A stretch of DNA of 64,000 nucleotides from Paenimyroides baculatum (GCF_008629655.1 NZ_VWSG01000001.1:1-64000), one strand, 5' to 3'; counted from the stretch's first letter, positions 43,153 through 52,018 are shown. Numbers and translations: made by a program. Notes: a model not told the origin generated them from the letters alone.

Positions 43153-44619
43153 TTACAACAAAGGCGCCAACAATCTGCAGATTGATGCAAATGCTTTGTA
43201 ATACCACTTCTCGTTTTTCCATAAATCTGCTGTGAAAAATTTGCTTACCAAAGTATCTTTTTCAAACTGCTCGGTTAATTGTTGGGCAATGTTTTCATCT
43301 AAAACAACTGCCGAAAGTTCAAAATTTATCAAAAAACTTCTCGAGTCTAAATTGGTGGTTCCAATGTAGCTCAATAATCCGTCAATGCAGATTGTTTTTG
43401 CATGCATAAATCCTTTTTCGTACAAAAAAACATTCATTCCGCGTTCCATAAATGGTTTTAAGAATGATAACGATGCTGCCTGAACAACCGAAGAATCGCC
43501 TTTCGATGGAAGCATCAGCGAAACAGCGACACCTTTTGAAACAGCGATCAGCAAAGCAGTTTTAAAAGAATCTGTCGGAATAAAATAAGGCGTACACAAC
43601 TGAATGCTTTTTTGTGCTGCCGAAATACTCAAAATCATCGATTCCATAACATACGGCGGCGTATTTCCGGGCGATGAAAAAGCAAAAGTCATTGGTAATT
43701 TCTTTTCAAAAACTGTTTGCATTTCCGGCAGATAGTTATAATTCAATGTAAACGAATTTGCCGATATACTTTGCCAGTGCAACCAAAACTGTGCCTGTAA
43801 CATTTTGGTGGCATCGCCATGAATTCTAATCGCCGTATCGCGCCAATACAAGTTGAATTTATTAGGATTGATGTATTTGTCCGATACATTAATACCGCCA
43901 ACATAACCGATAAATCCATCAATAATAATAATTTTTCTATGGTTGCGGTAATTGCTGTTTGCGAGTGATGAAAAACGCACGGGCAGGAAAATTTCAAACT
44001 GAATGCCTAAATTTTCATAATATGCTTTGCGTTTTGCAAAAGGCGATGATCCAAAATCATCAATAATCAAACGGACTTCAATGCCTTGTTTTGCTTTATC
44101 AATCAAAATGGCTAAAATCTGCGATCCAATTTCATCTTCATCAAAAATGTAATATTCAATATGAATGTGGTGTTTTGCTTTTTTAAGATCTTCCAGCAAC
44201 AAAGCAAATTTTTCTTCGCCATTAATTAAAAGTTCCACGCTGTTGTTTGATGTAGGAATTGATGTTTGTGTATGCGCCAGATATTCAAAAACATCGTTTA
44301 AATGATCGTCGTATGTTTCGGTAAGCTTAATTTCGTTGCTTATAAAAGGTTTTAAATCGTTCCAACGTTCTTCTAATTTAACTTTGTAGCGGTTGTCTAA
44401 CTTTTTAAAATATTTTTCTTTTTGAAATTTCTGTCCGAAAAAATAATACAAACCAACTCCAAAAAAGGGTAGGAACACAATAACCATTAACCAGGCAATG
44501 GTTTTTTCGGGCTTGCCGTTTTCAACTAAAATGGTAATAAAAGCGGTGGTATTTATCAGCGTTAAAGGAATCCAATACCATTCTTTTACAAATTCCCAAA
44601 TTATTTGTACGTGATCCAT
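43153..44619 (-). CDS. cls: Cardiolipin synthase (phospholipase D family)
   Basis: The 488-residue membrane enzyme condenses two phosphatidylglycerols to cardiolipin. Two N-terminal membrane helices (about 12-28 and 36-58) are followed by two phospholipase-D domains. The HKD motifs are NYRNHRKIIIIDG (about residues 220-232) and GFMHAKTICIDG (about 400-411), each followed by the Gly-Gly/Asn turn (GYVGGINV, SYIGTTNLDSRSF). It is divergent from pth. Confidence 0.93.
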   Translation of the reverse strand: MDHVQIIWEFVKEWYWIPLTLINTTAFITILVENGKPEKTIAWLMVIVFLPFFGVGLYYFFGQKFQKEKYFKKLDNRYKVKLEERWNDLKPFISNEIKLTETYDDHLNDVFEYLAHTQTSIPTSNNSVELLINGEEKFALLLEDLKKAKHHIHIEYYIFDEDEIGSQILAILIDKAKQGIEVRLIIDDFGSSPFAKRKAYYENLGIQFEIFLPVRFSSLANSNYRNHRKIIIIDGFIGYVGGINVSDKYINPNKFNLYWRDTAIRIHGDATKMLQAQFWLHWQSISANSFTLNYNYLPEMQTVFEKKLPMTFAFSSPGNTPPYVMESMILSISAAQKSIQLCTPYFIPTDSFKTALLIAVSKGVAVSLMLPSKGDSSVVQAASLSFLKPFMERGMNVFLYEKGFMHAKTICIDGLLSYIGTTNLDSRSFLINFELSAVVLDENIAQQLTEQFEKDTLVSKFFTADLWKNEKWYYKAFASICRLLAPLL

Positions 44620-44657
44620 AAATTGCGTTGTTTTGTTCTAAATTACCCATTAGTTAA

Positions 44658-44665
44658 TACATTTG
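44658..44665 (+). promoter_or_regulatory. -7 promoter box near the pth start
   Basis: TACATTTG followed by CA, the same ten-base word as in front of aspS. It lies only 2 bases before the ATG at 44668, so transcription would start around that ATG. Confidence 0.5.
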
Positions 44666-44667
44666 CA

Positions 44668-45291
44668 ATGAATTTTTTAACAAAGTGGTTTACAAAGCCG
44701 CGCGCGCAAGCAAACACAGACATTATGACTAAATATTTAATTGTTGGATTAGGAAACATTGGAGCCGAATATGTAAACACGCGCCACAATATTGGCTTTA
44801 AAGCGGTTGATTTTATGGCGAATGAAGCTGGTGCAACTTTTGAAACAGTGAAATTGGGATCGTTAACCCAGATAAAAGTAAAAAACAAAGTATTACTTCT
44901 TTTAAAACCAAATACTTACATGAATTTATCGGGTAAGGCTGTACAATATTGGATGGATAAAGAAAAAATTGCCAAAGAAAACATTTTAATTATTACAGAT
45001 GATTTAAATTTACCTTTCGGATCGATCCGAATTAAACCAAAAGGATCAGACGGCGGACATAATGGTTTGAAGAATATCCAGCTGATTTTAAATAGTTCAG
45101 AATATCCGCGTTTGCGTTTCGGAATATCAGACGAGTTTAAAAAAGGGCAACAAGTTGATTATGTTTTGGGCGATTGGAGCGATGAAGAAACTACGGCTTT
45201 AAAAGAACGTTTAAACATGGTTTCCAAAGCGGTAAAAGAATTTGCTTTGGCTGGTTTAAACAATGCAATGAATAATTATAACGGTAAATAA
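44668..45291 (+). CDS. pth: Peptidyl-tRNA hydrolase
   Basis: The enzyme frees tRNA from drop-off peptidyl-tRNA. Motifs are LIVGLGNIGAEYVNTRHNIGF (read as LIVGLGNIG and NTRHNIGF, catalytic His H40), 'LLKPNTYMNLSGKAV', 'IITDDLNLPFGSIRIKPKGSDGGHNGLKNI' and 'YVLGDW'. The ATG at 44668 gives a 19-residue basic extension before MTKYLIVGLGN (ATG 44725). A promoter box ending 2 bases before 44668 argues that 44725 may be the true start; both are kept as options. It is followed by a lipoprotein gene 4 bases later. Confidence 0.95.
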   Translation: MNFLTKWFTKPRAQANTDIMTKYLIVGLGNIGAEYVNTRHNIGFKAVDFMANEAGATFETVKLGSLTQIKVKNKVLLLLKPNTYMNLSGKAVQYWMDKEKIAKENILIITDDLNLPFGSIRIKPKGSDGGHNGLKNIQLILNSSEYPRLRFGISDEFKKGQQVDYVLGDWSDEETTALKERLNMVSKAVKEFALAGLNNAMNNYNGK

Positions 45292-45295
45292 ATAT

Positions 45296-45820
45296 ATGAA
45301 AAAAATGATTGCGCTATTGGCTTTCTCGGCTGTAGCAATAAGCTGTTCAACCACAAAAGGTGTTGAATCTACCAATTGGTTAGGCAAAAAGGTAACAATG
45401 GTTTCTGTTGCACCAGAAAACGGAAAAGTAACAGCTACCCGCGAGTCTGAAAAGGCTTTAAACTTAAACGGTTTTGAACAATTGTATCCGCAAACAATCT
45501 ATAATCCTGAAACGGTTTTAGTGCAGTACAGTTTCGACAGAAACAAGGCTAAAGAAAATTATGCTGACGATTTTTACAAAGAAGAATTGTTCTTGGAAAT
45601 TCCTGCAAAAGCATTTAAAAAAGAATATAAAGATACCGCTTTGCAAGATGTAAAACTGGTTTATGGAAAACATTGCTACTGTAAAGGCGAAGCAGGTTAC
45701 TACAAAATAACACAAGGAACTTTGAAGGTAGATCATTCTGATAAACAGACAAAAATAAAATTGTCGTTTAAAGCACCTTCAACTTCGTTAATCGAAAATG
45801 TGGAGTTTGTTGTAGAATAA
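45296..45820 (+). CDS. Lipoprotein of unknown function
   Basis: The 174-residue protein has a lipoprotein signal ending AISCSTTKG (lipidated C17). The mature part includes 'GKHCYCKGEAGYYKITQG' with a CYC pair, and ends in beta-rich sequence. It follows pth by 4 bases and is closed by a hairpin. No family is recognised. Confidence 0.68.
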   Translation: MKKMIALLAFSAVAISCSTTKGVESTNWLGKKVTMVSVAPENGKVTATRESEKALNLNGFEQLYPQTIYNPETVLVQYSFDRNKAKENYADDFYKEELFLEIPAKAFKKEYKDTALQDVKLVYGKHCYCKGEAGYYKITQGTLKVDHSDKQTKIKLSFKAPSTSLIENVEFVVE

Positions 45821-45825
45821 GTTCT

Positions 45826-45853
45826 AAAGATGTCTAAAAAGGCATCTTTTTTA
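45826..45853 (+). terminator. Terminator after the pth-lipoprotein pair
   Basis: AAAGATGTC (45826-45834) pairs with GGCATCTTT (45841-45849, one G-T), loop TAAAAA, then TTT. Confidence 0.65.
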
Positions 45854-45866
45854 GTATATTTAATTT

Positions 45867-46295
45867 ATGAAAAAAATTGTTACACTCTTTATAATTGGAT
45901 TTTCCTGGGCAGGATTTTCTCAAAATATTCCTACTCCAGATGTAAAAGGCGTTGATGAATCACGTGCGAGTAATTCGGCAAACGACAGCATTTTAAATGG
46001 AAATGCATCAGATTATATCACACTTACGGGCAAAAGCATACACCACTTTGTTGCCGAAAATTATAGTTTCCCAGACGAAGCTGTCGAAAATGAAATTAGC
46101 GGAACCATTTCTGTTAATTTCGTAGTTGAAAAAGACGGAACGGTGCAAGAAGCAACTATTTACAAAGGAGTTTGCAGAGAATGCGATTTAGAAGCTATTC
46201 GCGTTGTAAGAAAATTACGGTTAAAACCTATCTTGATTGATGGAAAACCAGAACGTATCCGCTTTCGTATTCCCATTCGTTTAGCATTAGAATAA
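45867..46295 (+). CDS. Periplasmic TonB C-terminal-domain protein
   Basis: The 142-residue protein has an N-terminal hydrophobic signal (FIIGFSWAGFSQN) and a TonB C-terminal domain: ISVNFVVEKDGTVQEATIYKG, 'DLEAIRVVRKLRLKPILIDGKPERIRFRIPIRL'. A separate membrane anchor is not evident, and the signal looks cleavable, which is unusual for a working TonB that must reach ExbB/ExbD. It may be a truncated or specialised energy transducer. It lies immediately upstream of the cobalamin riboswitch. Confidence 0.8.
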   Translation: MKKIVTLFIIGFSWAGFSQNIPTPDVKGVDESRASNSANDSILNGNASDYITLTGKSIHHFVAENYSFPDEAVENEISGTISVNFVVEKDGTVQEATIYKGVCRECDLEAIRVVRKLRLKPILIDGKPERIRFRIPIRLALE

Positions 46296-46304
46296 ATTTT
46301 GTAC

Positions 46305-46490
46305 CTTCGTGCCGATTTTGGTAGAACATTCGTCATGTTCTTTAAAAGGGAATCAAGTAAGATATCATCGAATCTTGAGCTGTACCCGCAACTGTATGCT
46401 ACCATACTTATTGTAAATTAAAAACGTCACTGGATTTTTTTCTGGGAAGACCTACAATAAGATGCAAGCCAGGAGACCTGCCTGATCATT
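46305..46490 (+). promoter_or_regulatory. Cobalamin (B12) riboswitch
   Basis: The leader carries all main landmarks of the Cobalamin element: AAAAGGGAAT near 46344, GAGCTGTACCCGCAACTGT around 46377-46395, and the B12-box AGCCAGGAGACCTGCC at 46467-46482. Binding of adenosyl- or other cobalamins usually turns expression off. A promoter-like TACCTTCG lies at 46302-46309. Two similar hairpins follow in the expression platform (46496-46513 and 46561-46584). The only gene behind it is the T9SS protein at 46598. Confidence 0.93.
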
Positions 46491-46560
46491 TTTTAACTTT
46501 CGGGAATAAAAGTGTTAGGGAAATCTTCTTAAAAAATCTTTTCATAACAATATATTCCTA

Positions 46561-46584
46561 TAAAGTTTCGGGAACAAAACTTTA
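46561..46584 (+). promoter_or_regulatory. Expression-platform hairpin
   Basis: TAAAGTTT-CGGGAACA-AAACTTTA is an 8-base-pair stem ending 13 bases before the ATG at 46598. A smaller copy with loop CGGGAATA and stem ACTTT/AAAGT lies at 46496-46513. They could sequester the translation start or act as part of the riboswitch output. Confidence 0.5.
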
Positions 46585-46597
46585 AATTTTCTATATT

Positions 46598-47557
46598 ATG
46601 AAAAGAATTACTTTGTTATTCTTACTGTTTTTTACGCAGATTATTTTTGCACAAACTTCTTATCCGCCGCAGGCAGGTGTTGCAGGAACCACCGCCATTC
46701 ATAAAGATTCAACTGCTTATGTTGCATGGGCTACTGGAATTACTGTTGAAAGAGGCTACATGAATATTGCAAACCCAAGTTTGGGAGTTGTTTCTATAGG
46801 AAATCCAAACGATGCTTTGGGCGCGCCAACGGGACCTATTGTAAGTTTGGGCGATAAAGGTACAGCAGTACTTACTTTTGCTAAACCTATTTACGATGGC
46901 CCTGGATTCGACTTTGCGGTTTTTGAAAATGGAGGAACTTCTTTTCTTGAACTGGCAGTTGTTGAGGTAAGTTCAGACGGAATTAACTTTTTTGGTTTTC
47001 CAACGCACAGTTTAACACAAACGGCTACACAGGTTGGTTCATTCGGAACTCCATTAGCAGAGAATCTAAACAACATTGCAGGAAAATATGCCGGAACTTA
47101 CGGCACTCCGTTCGATTTAAGTGAAATTACCGCAAACCCTTTATTAGATAAACAGAATATTACACACGTTAAAGTAATTGATGTTGTTGGAACAATAGAT
47201 CCGCAATACGGAACGTTAGATAGTTTTGGTAATTTAATAAACGATTCATATCCAACGCCGTTTGCTTCTGGGGGATTCGATTTACAGGCAGTAGGTGTAA
47301 TCAACGAAAAAGTAGCAAGTTCTAATCCATCTCATAATACTATTCAGGCAAGCGTTTATCCAAACCCAGCGTCAGATATATTAAATATTCAAACAGCCGA
47401 AACTATTACAAATGTGATAGCTTATAATATTGCAGGGCAAAAAGTACTACAGGCAAGCACACAAACACTTAATGTTTCTGCATTAAAAGCAGGTGTTTAT
47501 ATTTTAAAAGTTGAAACTTTAAAAGGTTCGGCTACATTAAAATTCGTAAAAAAATAA
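46598..47557 (+). CDS. B12-controlled secreted surface protein with T9SS type A sorting domain
   Basis: The 319-residue protein has a signal peptide (MKRITLLFLLFFTQIIFAQ). A beta-rich domain follows (about residues 45-235), with VSLGDKGTAVLTF, 'GPGFDFAVFENG', 'LELAVVEVSSDGINFFGFP' and VKVIDVVGTID. The C-terminal 75 residues are a T9SS type A signal: VYPNPASDILNIQ, IAGQKVLQ and LKAGVYILKVE. It should be exported through the type IX system to the cell surface. Being directly behind a cobalamin riboswitch, it is probably a cobalamin-binding or receptor-associated surface protein, like the role of BtuG/BtuH in Bacteroides; this is inference. It is monocistronic. Confidence 0.88.
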   Translation: MKRITLLFLLFFTQIIFAQTSYPPQAGVAGTTAIHKDSTAYVAWATGITVERGYMNIANPSLGVVSIGNPNDALGAPTGPIVSLGDKGTAVLTFAKPIYDGPGFDFAVFENGGTSFLELAVVEVSSDGINFFGFPTHSLTQTATQVGSFGTPLAENLNNIAGKYAGTYGTPFDLSEITANPLLDKQNITHVKVIDVVGTIDPQYGTLDSFGNLINDSYPTPFASGGFDLQAVGVINEKVASSNPSHNTIQASVYPNPASDILNIQTAETITNVIAYNIAGQKVLQASTQTLNVSALKAGVYILKVETLKGSATLKFVKK

Positions 47558-47580
47558 GATCGATTTGAGTTAATCTTTCT

Positions 47581-47617
47581 AAAAAAGCTATCTTAGAATA
47601 TTCTAAGGTAGTTTTTT
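47581..47617 (+). terminator. Terminator of the riboswitch-controlled gene
   Basis: CTATCTTAGAAT (47588-47599) pairs with ATTCTAAGGTAG (47600-47611, one G-T), followed by TTTTTT. It ends the transcript after a single gene. Confidence 0.75.
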
Positions 47618-47643
47618 GTTTTTAAGAAGTTAAGTTTTTAATT

Positions 47644-49137
47644 ATGAGGCATTTTTACATATTGATATTTTGTTTTTTAAGTGTATTTACAAACGCACAA
47701 ACAATTAAAGGAGTTGTTGTAAGTGCAGAAAACGGCAAGCCTGTAGAAGCAGCGTCGGTTTTTTTAGATAATACAACTATATCAACCGAAACTGATGCCA
47801 AAGGAAATTTCCAAATAAATATTCTGGCAAACAATAAAAACCAATTGGTTGTAAGTGCTTTTGGATACGAATATTTCCTTGTGTCGAACCCCGATGCAAC
47901 TACTGATTTAAAGATCCGACTGAAACCCGAAGAAACCATTTTAGATGAGCTGGTGATCGATAAAAATGTTTTTACACGAAAGCAGATGCTCAAAGCTTTT
48001 AAGCACTTTTTCATAGGAAATACCAAAAATGCCAAACGAACAAAAATTTTAAACGAGAATGATTTAGTTTTTTATTTCGATACAAAAACCAATCAGTTAT
48101 TCGCACATTCAGATAAACCGATCATTATCAGCAATGAAAATCTGGGATATACCATAAAATTTCACTTAGAATCATTTCAGGTACAGTTCAATTATCAAAC
48201 GTTAGATCCTAAAAATTACATGAACAGTAATTATTTTGGATATTCTTTGTTCAATGAAAATGGAACACCTAATAGAAAGACAATAGCTAACCGAGCAGAA
48301 ACCTTTAACAATTCAAGCGTTGCTTTTTTTAGTGATTTAATTACTGAAAATCTTGAAAATTCTGATTATATGCTTGCAGTTAATGGTTTGGGCGTTAATG
48401 TAGAAGAATATTTTAAAGTAGAACCTGAAAGCGATGGTTATAAACTTTGTATAATAAAAATGCCTACTCGTAAAAGACCCGATTCATCAGGTGTAGTTAT
48501 AAAAGGCGGTAATCTAAATTCCAAATTGAAAAAGGATACTACCGAAATCGAAGTGCCGTTTGTAGTTTTCAACAGAGAAACTAAAGAGCAATCTCAATTG
48601 TATTTTCAACAAAAATGTGTTCTTGTCCAAAAAGGCGGACATTTACTAAACCCGAATGATGTATATTTTAGCGGATTTTTTGCCGACTTAAAAACTGCAG
48701 ATATGTTACCTGTGGATTTTATTGCAGAGAAAAAAGCTATAGTACCTAAAAAGGTTAAGAATATTTTAGATGATAAAGAATATGTTGCGTTTGAAACTGC
48801 CGCCGCTGCTTTTTATGGATCTAACGAATATATGGAGTACAGTGTGATTAAAAGGCAATTCACTGCTTTGCTGAAAGAAGAAAATGAAACACTTTCAAAC
48901 AACGATTTTGAAACTTGGATTAAAGAAAATATAAGCAAAACAAAGTTTGAAACAACAGAACAAGCCATAACAATGTATAATAAGAGAAATACATTACACG
49001 ATGCTATTAAAGAACGCGAAGAAAATTTTGTTAAAAAAGAAAAGGAATTTAGTGAAAAGTATGGCAATCAGTTTAATGACATCTTCTATAAAAACGTAGT
49101 CTCAAAAATATTAAAGCAAGGATTTAAAAAGCCTTAA
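47644..49137 (+). CDS. Exported carboxypeptidase-regulatory-like domain protein
   Basis: The 497-residue protein has a signal peptide (HFYILIFCFLSVFTNAQ) and an N-terminal CarboxypepD_reg-like sandwich (about residues 20-100: IKGVVVSAENGKPVEAASVFL, 'TETDAKGNFQINI'). The rest, about 395 residues, has no clear motif but resembles the large Bacteroidota family with a carboxypeptidase-like domain and an alpha/beta remainder. It has no receptor domain. The role is unknown; it is separated from the B12 gene by a terminator. Confidence 0.8.
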   Translation: MRHFYILIFCFLSVFTNAQTIKGVVVSAENGKPVEAASVFLDNTTISTETDAKGNFQINILANNKNQLVVSAFGYEYFLVSNPDATTDLKIRLKPEETILDELVIDKNVFTRKQMLKAFKHFFIGNTKNAKRTKILNENDLVFYFDTKTNQLFAHSDKPIIISNENLGYTIKFHLESFQVQFNYQTLDPKNYMNSNYFGYSLFNENGTPNRKTIANRAETFNNSSVAFFSDLITENLENSDYMLAVNGLGVNVEEYFKVEPESDGYKLCIIKMPTRKRPDSSGVVIKGGNLNSKLKKDTTEIEVPFVVFNRETKEQSQLYFQQKCVLVQKGGHLLNPNDVYFSGFFADLKTADMLPVDFIAEKKAIVPKKVKNILDDKEYVAFETAAAAFYGSNEYMEYSVIKRQFTALLKEENETLSNNDFETWIKENISKTKFETTEQAITMYNKRNTLHDAIKEREENFVKKEKEFSEKYGNQFNDIFYKNVVSKILKQGFKKP

Positions 49138-49182
49138 AACTTTTTTCAAGATCAACTTTACTGTAAATTTACGATCCTAAAC

Positions 49183-49269
49183 AGAGAGGTGTCCGAGTGG
49201 TTGAAGGAGCAAGCCTGGAAAGTTTGTATGTGGGTAACTGCATCGAGGGTTCGAATCCCTTTCTCTCTG
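49183..49269 (+). tRNA. tRNA-Ser (anticodon GGA)
   Basis: The 87-base gene has acceptor stem AGAGAGG/TCTCTCT (one G-U), discriminator G, the D-arm TCCGAGTGGTTGAAGGA, anticodon loop CTGGAAA (anticodon GGA), a long variable arm typical of serine tRNA, and T-arm GGGTTCGAATCCC. A terminator-like hairpin follows at 49275-49298. Confidence 0.95.
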
Positions 49270-49274
49270 CAAAT

Positions 49275-49306
49275 AAATCCTTCAGTTGTGAGGGATTTTG
49301 TTTTTA
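49275..49306 (+). terminator. Terminator of tRNA-Ser
   Basis: AAATCCTTCA (49275-49284) pairs with TGAGGGATTT (49289-49298, one wobble), then TTGTTTTT. Confidence 0.6.
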
Positions 49307-49307
49307 A

Positions 49308-50024
49308 CTATTTGCTGAATAAATTTTTATAAGAATCTTCAAAGGTATCATATTGATCCATAGATTTTAAGATGTTTAATTCTGGATTTTTTGACTCGCT
49401 TAAATATTTCATCATCATATCATATTTAAAAGATTTTAATTTTAAGTCAAACAATTGATAATCTACAGGGAAATCATAAATTGATTTTCCTTTAATTGCT
49501 TTATATATTTCATCAAACATTTTCAAAAATAAACTAGTTATGTCTACAATATCTTTAACGAGTATATCAGTGCCATCTTTCCTTTTTCTATCAATATGTG
49601 AATAATGCTGGTCACGGATTTTTTTAATTTCAACTAATTTGTTATAATCTATTTTTTTATGAATTTCTCTAATTTTAGTAATACTAAATTGTTTAGCATT
49701 TAGAATTTTCTCTTTACCACTTATTCTGGTAGCTAATTTTAAGACATCATAATCCGAAATTTCTCTATCTTTCCTACGTTTATTATCAAATTGCTTTGAA
49801 TCAATAACGCTTGAAATATTAGTTCCTAAATACTCGATTAGAATATTATCTATAAATATAGATTCTCTAAAAGACAATTGTGAACTATTGAGTTTTGATC
49901 TAATGAAGTTTGCGTCTTTTTGATTTGCTTCAATATTTTTAATTATTGTAATAAAATCAATAGATAAAGCGGTAAGCGTTTTCATTGCATTATCGACATA
50001 AATTTTTAAATCTATATTGTTCAT
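49308..50024 (-). CDS. HEPN-like (AbiU2-like) protein
   Basis: Start 50024 is preferred (238 residues); the longer frame from 50111 would begin inside the aspS terminator hairpin. The helix-rich protein contains IRDQHYSHIDRK, a HEPN ribonuclease motif R137-x5-H143 with the usual acidic residue after Arg, in the layout of the AbiU2-like group ('RDq.ysHiD'). Low GC and position between a tRNA gene and aspS are compatible with an acquired defence or stress gene. AbiU2 relatives act in phage abortive infection or are toxin parts; no antitoxin gene is seen next to it. Family call moderate. Confidence 0.7.
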   Translation of the reverse strand: MNNIDLKIYVDNAMKTLTALSIDFITIIKNIEANQKDANFIRSKLNSSQLSFRESIFIDNILIEYLGTNISSVIDSKQFDNKRRKDREISDYDVLKLATRISGKEKILNAKQFSITKIREIHKKIDYNKLVEIKKIRDQHYSHIDRKRKDGTDILVKDIVDITSLFLKMFDEIYKAIKGKSIYDFPVDYQLFDLKLKSFKYDMMMKYLSESKNPELNILKSMDQYDTFEDSYKNLFSK

Positions 50025-50099
50025 AATGTTTGTTTTTATATTGAATTTATTGGCTGTATTTTTTATTAAATTGTAAAATACAATATTATCTCTTAAATC

Positions 50100-50135
50100 A
50101 AAAACGTCCATTGAAATTAATCAATGGACGTTTTT
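50100..50135. terminator. Terminator of aspS
   Basis: A perfect 15-base-pair inverted repeat (50100-50114 with 50121-50135, loop AATTAA; core CGTCCATTGA) directly after the aspS stop, read on the minus strand with a T tract. Confidence 0.8.
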
Positions 50136-50153
50136 ATATTTAGAACTTAAAAA

Positions 50154-51908
50154 CTATGCCTTTACATTCAGCATAATTGATAATTCATCTAATTGAGCGT
50201 TATCAATAGTTGCAGGTGCATCAATCATAACATCTCTGCCCGAATTGTTTTTAGGGAATGCAATAAAATCGCGAATGGTTTCTTGTCCGCCTAAAATCGC
50301 TGTTAAACGATCCAATCCAAAAGCCAAACCGCCATGTGGTGGTGCGCCAAACTGGAAAGCATTCATTAAAAAGCCAAATTGCTCTTGTGCTTGTTCTGTA
50401 GTAAAACCTAAATGTTTAAACATTAAAGCCTGCATGTCTTTGTCGTGAATACGGATCGATCCACCGCCAATTTCATTACCGTTTAATACCAAATCGTAAG
50501 CGTTTGCACGAACTTTACCCGGATCGGTATCTAACAAGTGCATATCTTCTGGTTTTGGTGATGTAAACGGATGGTGCATTGCATGAAAACGTTCCGAATC
50601 TTCGTCCCATTCCAACAACGGAAAATCGACAACCCATAAAGGGGCAAATTCGTTTGGTTTACGAAAGCCCATTCGGTTTCCTAATTCCATACGCAATGCC
50701 GATAACTGGCTGCGTGTTTTGTTTGCAGCTCCCGATAATACCAAAATTAAATCGCCTTCTTTAGCTCCGGTAACTTCAGCCCATTTCGCTAAATCTTCCT
50801 GATCGTAAAATTTATCTACCGATGATTTGTACTGATTGTTTGCTTCGCATTTTACATACACCATTCCTAATGCACCAACCTGCGGACGTTTCACCCAGTC
50901 AATCAACGCATCAATTTCTTTGCGAGTATATGATGCAGCTCCCGGAACGGCAATTCCAACTACTAATTCTGCCGAATTGAAAACAGGGAATTCTTTGTGT
51001 TGTGCAACAGCGTTCAATTCGCCAAACTTCATTCCGAAACGAATATCCGGTTTGTCGTTACCGTATGTTTTCATCGCTTCATCAAACGTCATACGTGGGA
51101 ATTTTTCTATTTCTATGTTGTGAATGTTCTTTAATAAATGACGCGTTAATCCTTCAAAAACATTTAAAATATCTTCTTGTTCGATAAACGACATTTCACA
51201 ATCGATCTGTGTAAATTCAGGCTGACGGTCGGCACGTAAATCTTCATCACGGAAACATTTCACAATTTGAAAATATTTATCCATTCCACCCACCATCAAC
51301 AATTGTTTGAATGTTTGTGGTGATTGTGGCAAAGCGTAAAACTGACCCGGATTCATACGTGAAGGTACAACGAAATCGCGTGCACCTTCTGGTGTAGATT
51401 TTATTAAATAAGGCGTTTCAACCTCGCAGAAATCTAAATTCGATAAGTAATTACGAACCTCTTGTGTTACTTTATGGCGGAACAACAAGCTGTTTTTAAC
51501 CGGATTACGACGAATATCCAAATAACGGTATTTCATACGAATGTCTTCACCACCGTCGGTTTCGTCTTCAATGGTAAAAGGCGGAAGCTGCGATTCGTTT
51601 AAAACCTTAAATTCCTTCACCAAAACTTCAATTTCACCAGTCGGGATATTTGCGTTTTTAGATTCACGCTCAATCACCGTTCCTTTAACCTGAATAACAA
51701 ACTCACGACCTAACGATTTTGCAAGCTGCATAACGGTTTCTTCGGTGCGTGATTCATCAAAAATTAACTGGGTAATTCCGTAACGGTCGCGTAAATCAAC
51801 CCAAATCATAAAACCTTTATCACGAGATTTTTGAACCCATCCCGCAAGCGTAATTTCTTTATTTACATCGGCTAAACGTAGTTCGCCGCAATTGTGACTT
51901 CTGTACAT
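50154..51908 (-). CDS. aspS: Aspartyl-tRNA synthetase
   Basis: The start is 51908 ([11 protein letters not shown]); the promoter box at 51933-51940 lies inside the longer frame, ruling that frame out. The 584-residue class IIb synthetase charges tRNA-Asp. It has an N-terminal OB fold ([22 protein letters not shown]), motif 1 region '[20 protein letters not shown]', motif 2 '[21 protein letters not shown]' and motif 3 '[15 protein letters not shown]', plus the bacterial insertion domain. It is of normal length. Confidence 0.97.
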   Translation of the reverse strand: MYRSHNCGELRLADVNKEITLAGWVQKSRDKGFMIWVDLRDRYGITQLIFDESRTEETVMQLAKSLGREFVIQVKGTVIERESKNANIPTGEIEVLVKEFKVLNESQLPPFTIEDETDGGEDIRMKYRYLDIRRNPVKNSLLFRHKVTQEVRNYLSNLDFCEVETPYLIKSTPEGARDFVVPSRMNPGQFYALPQSPQTFKQLLMVGGMDKYFQIVKCFRDEDLRADRQPEFTQIDCEMSFIEQEDILNVFEGLTRHLLKNIHNIEIEKFPRMTFDEAMKTYGNDKPDIRFGMKFGELNAVAQHKEFPVFNSAELVVGIAVPGAASYTRKEIDALIDWVKRPQVGALGMVYVKCEANNQYKSSVDKFYDQEDLAKWAEVTGAKEGDLILVLSGAANKTRSQLSALRMELGNRMGFRKPNEFAPLWVVDFPLLEWDEDSERFHAMHHPFTSPKPEDMHLLDTDPGKVRANAYDLVLNGNEIGGGSIRIHDKDMQALMFKHLGFTTEQAQEQFGFLMNAFQFGAPPHGGLAFGLDRLTAILGGQETIRDFIAFPKNNSGRDVMIDAPATIDNAQLDELSIMLNVKA

Positions 51909-51932
51909 TTTTCTAAAAAAAAATTGTTTGTG

Positions 51933-51940
51933 CAAATGTA
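51933..51940 (-). promoter_or_regulatory. -7 promoter box of aspS
   Basis: TACATTTG followed by CA on the minus strand, a full TAnnTTTG match, 24 bases ahead of the ATG at 51908. Confidence 0.55.
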
Positions 51941-52018
51941 AATAAATTTGTTCGAACAGCTTGCTTAATTGCAATTCCAATTTAAATGTAAAAAACCAAT
52001 TCTAAACTGTGTGGCTTT

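Noticed and set aside
49275..49306. The hairpin after tRNA-Ser as part of an attachment-site duplication
   Set aside because: No second copy of the tRNA 3' end is found downstream and no integrase gene is present.
50025..50111. N-terminal extension of the HEPN-like protein
   Set aside because: The upstream ATG lies inside the aspS terminator stem; a promoter-like TAATATTG lies between it and the ATG at 50024.
51909..51980. N-terminal extension of aspS
   Set aside because: It contains the perfect -7 promoter box, and the family starts at [11 protein letters not shown].
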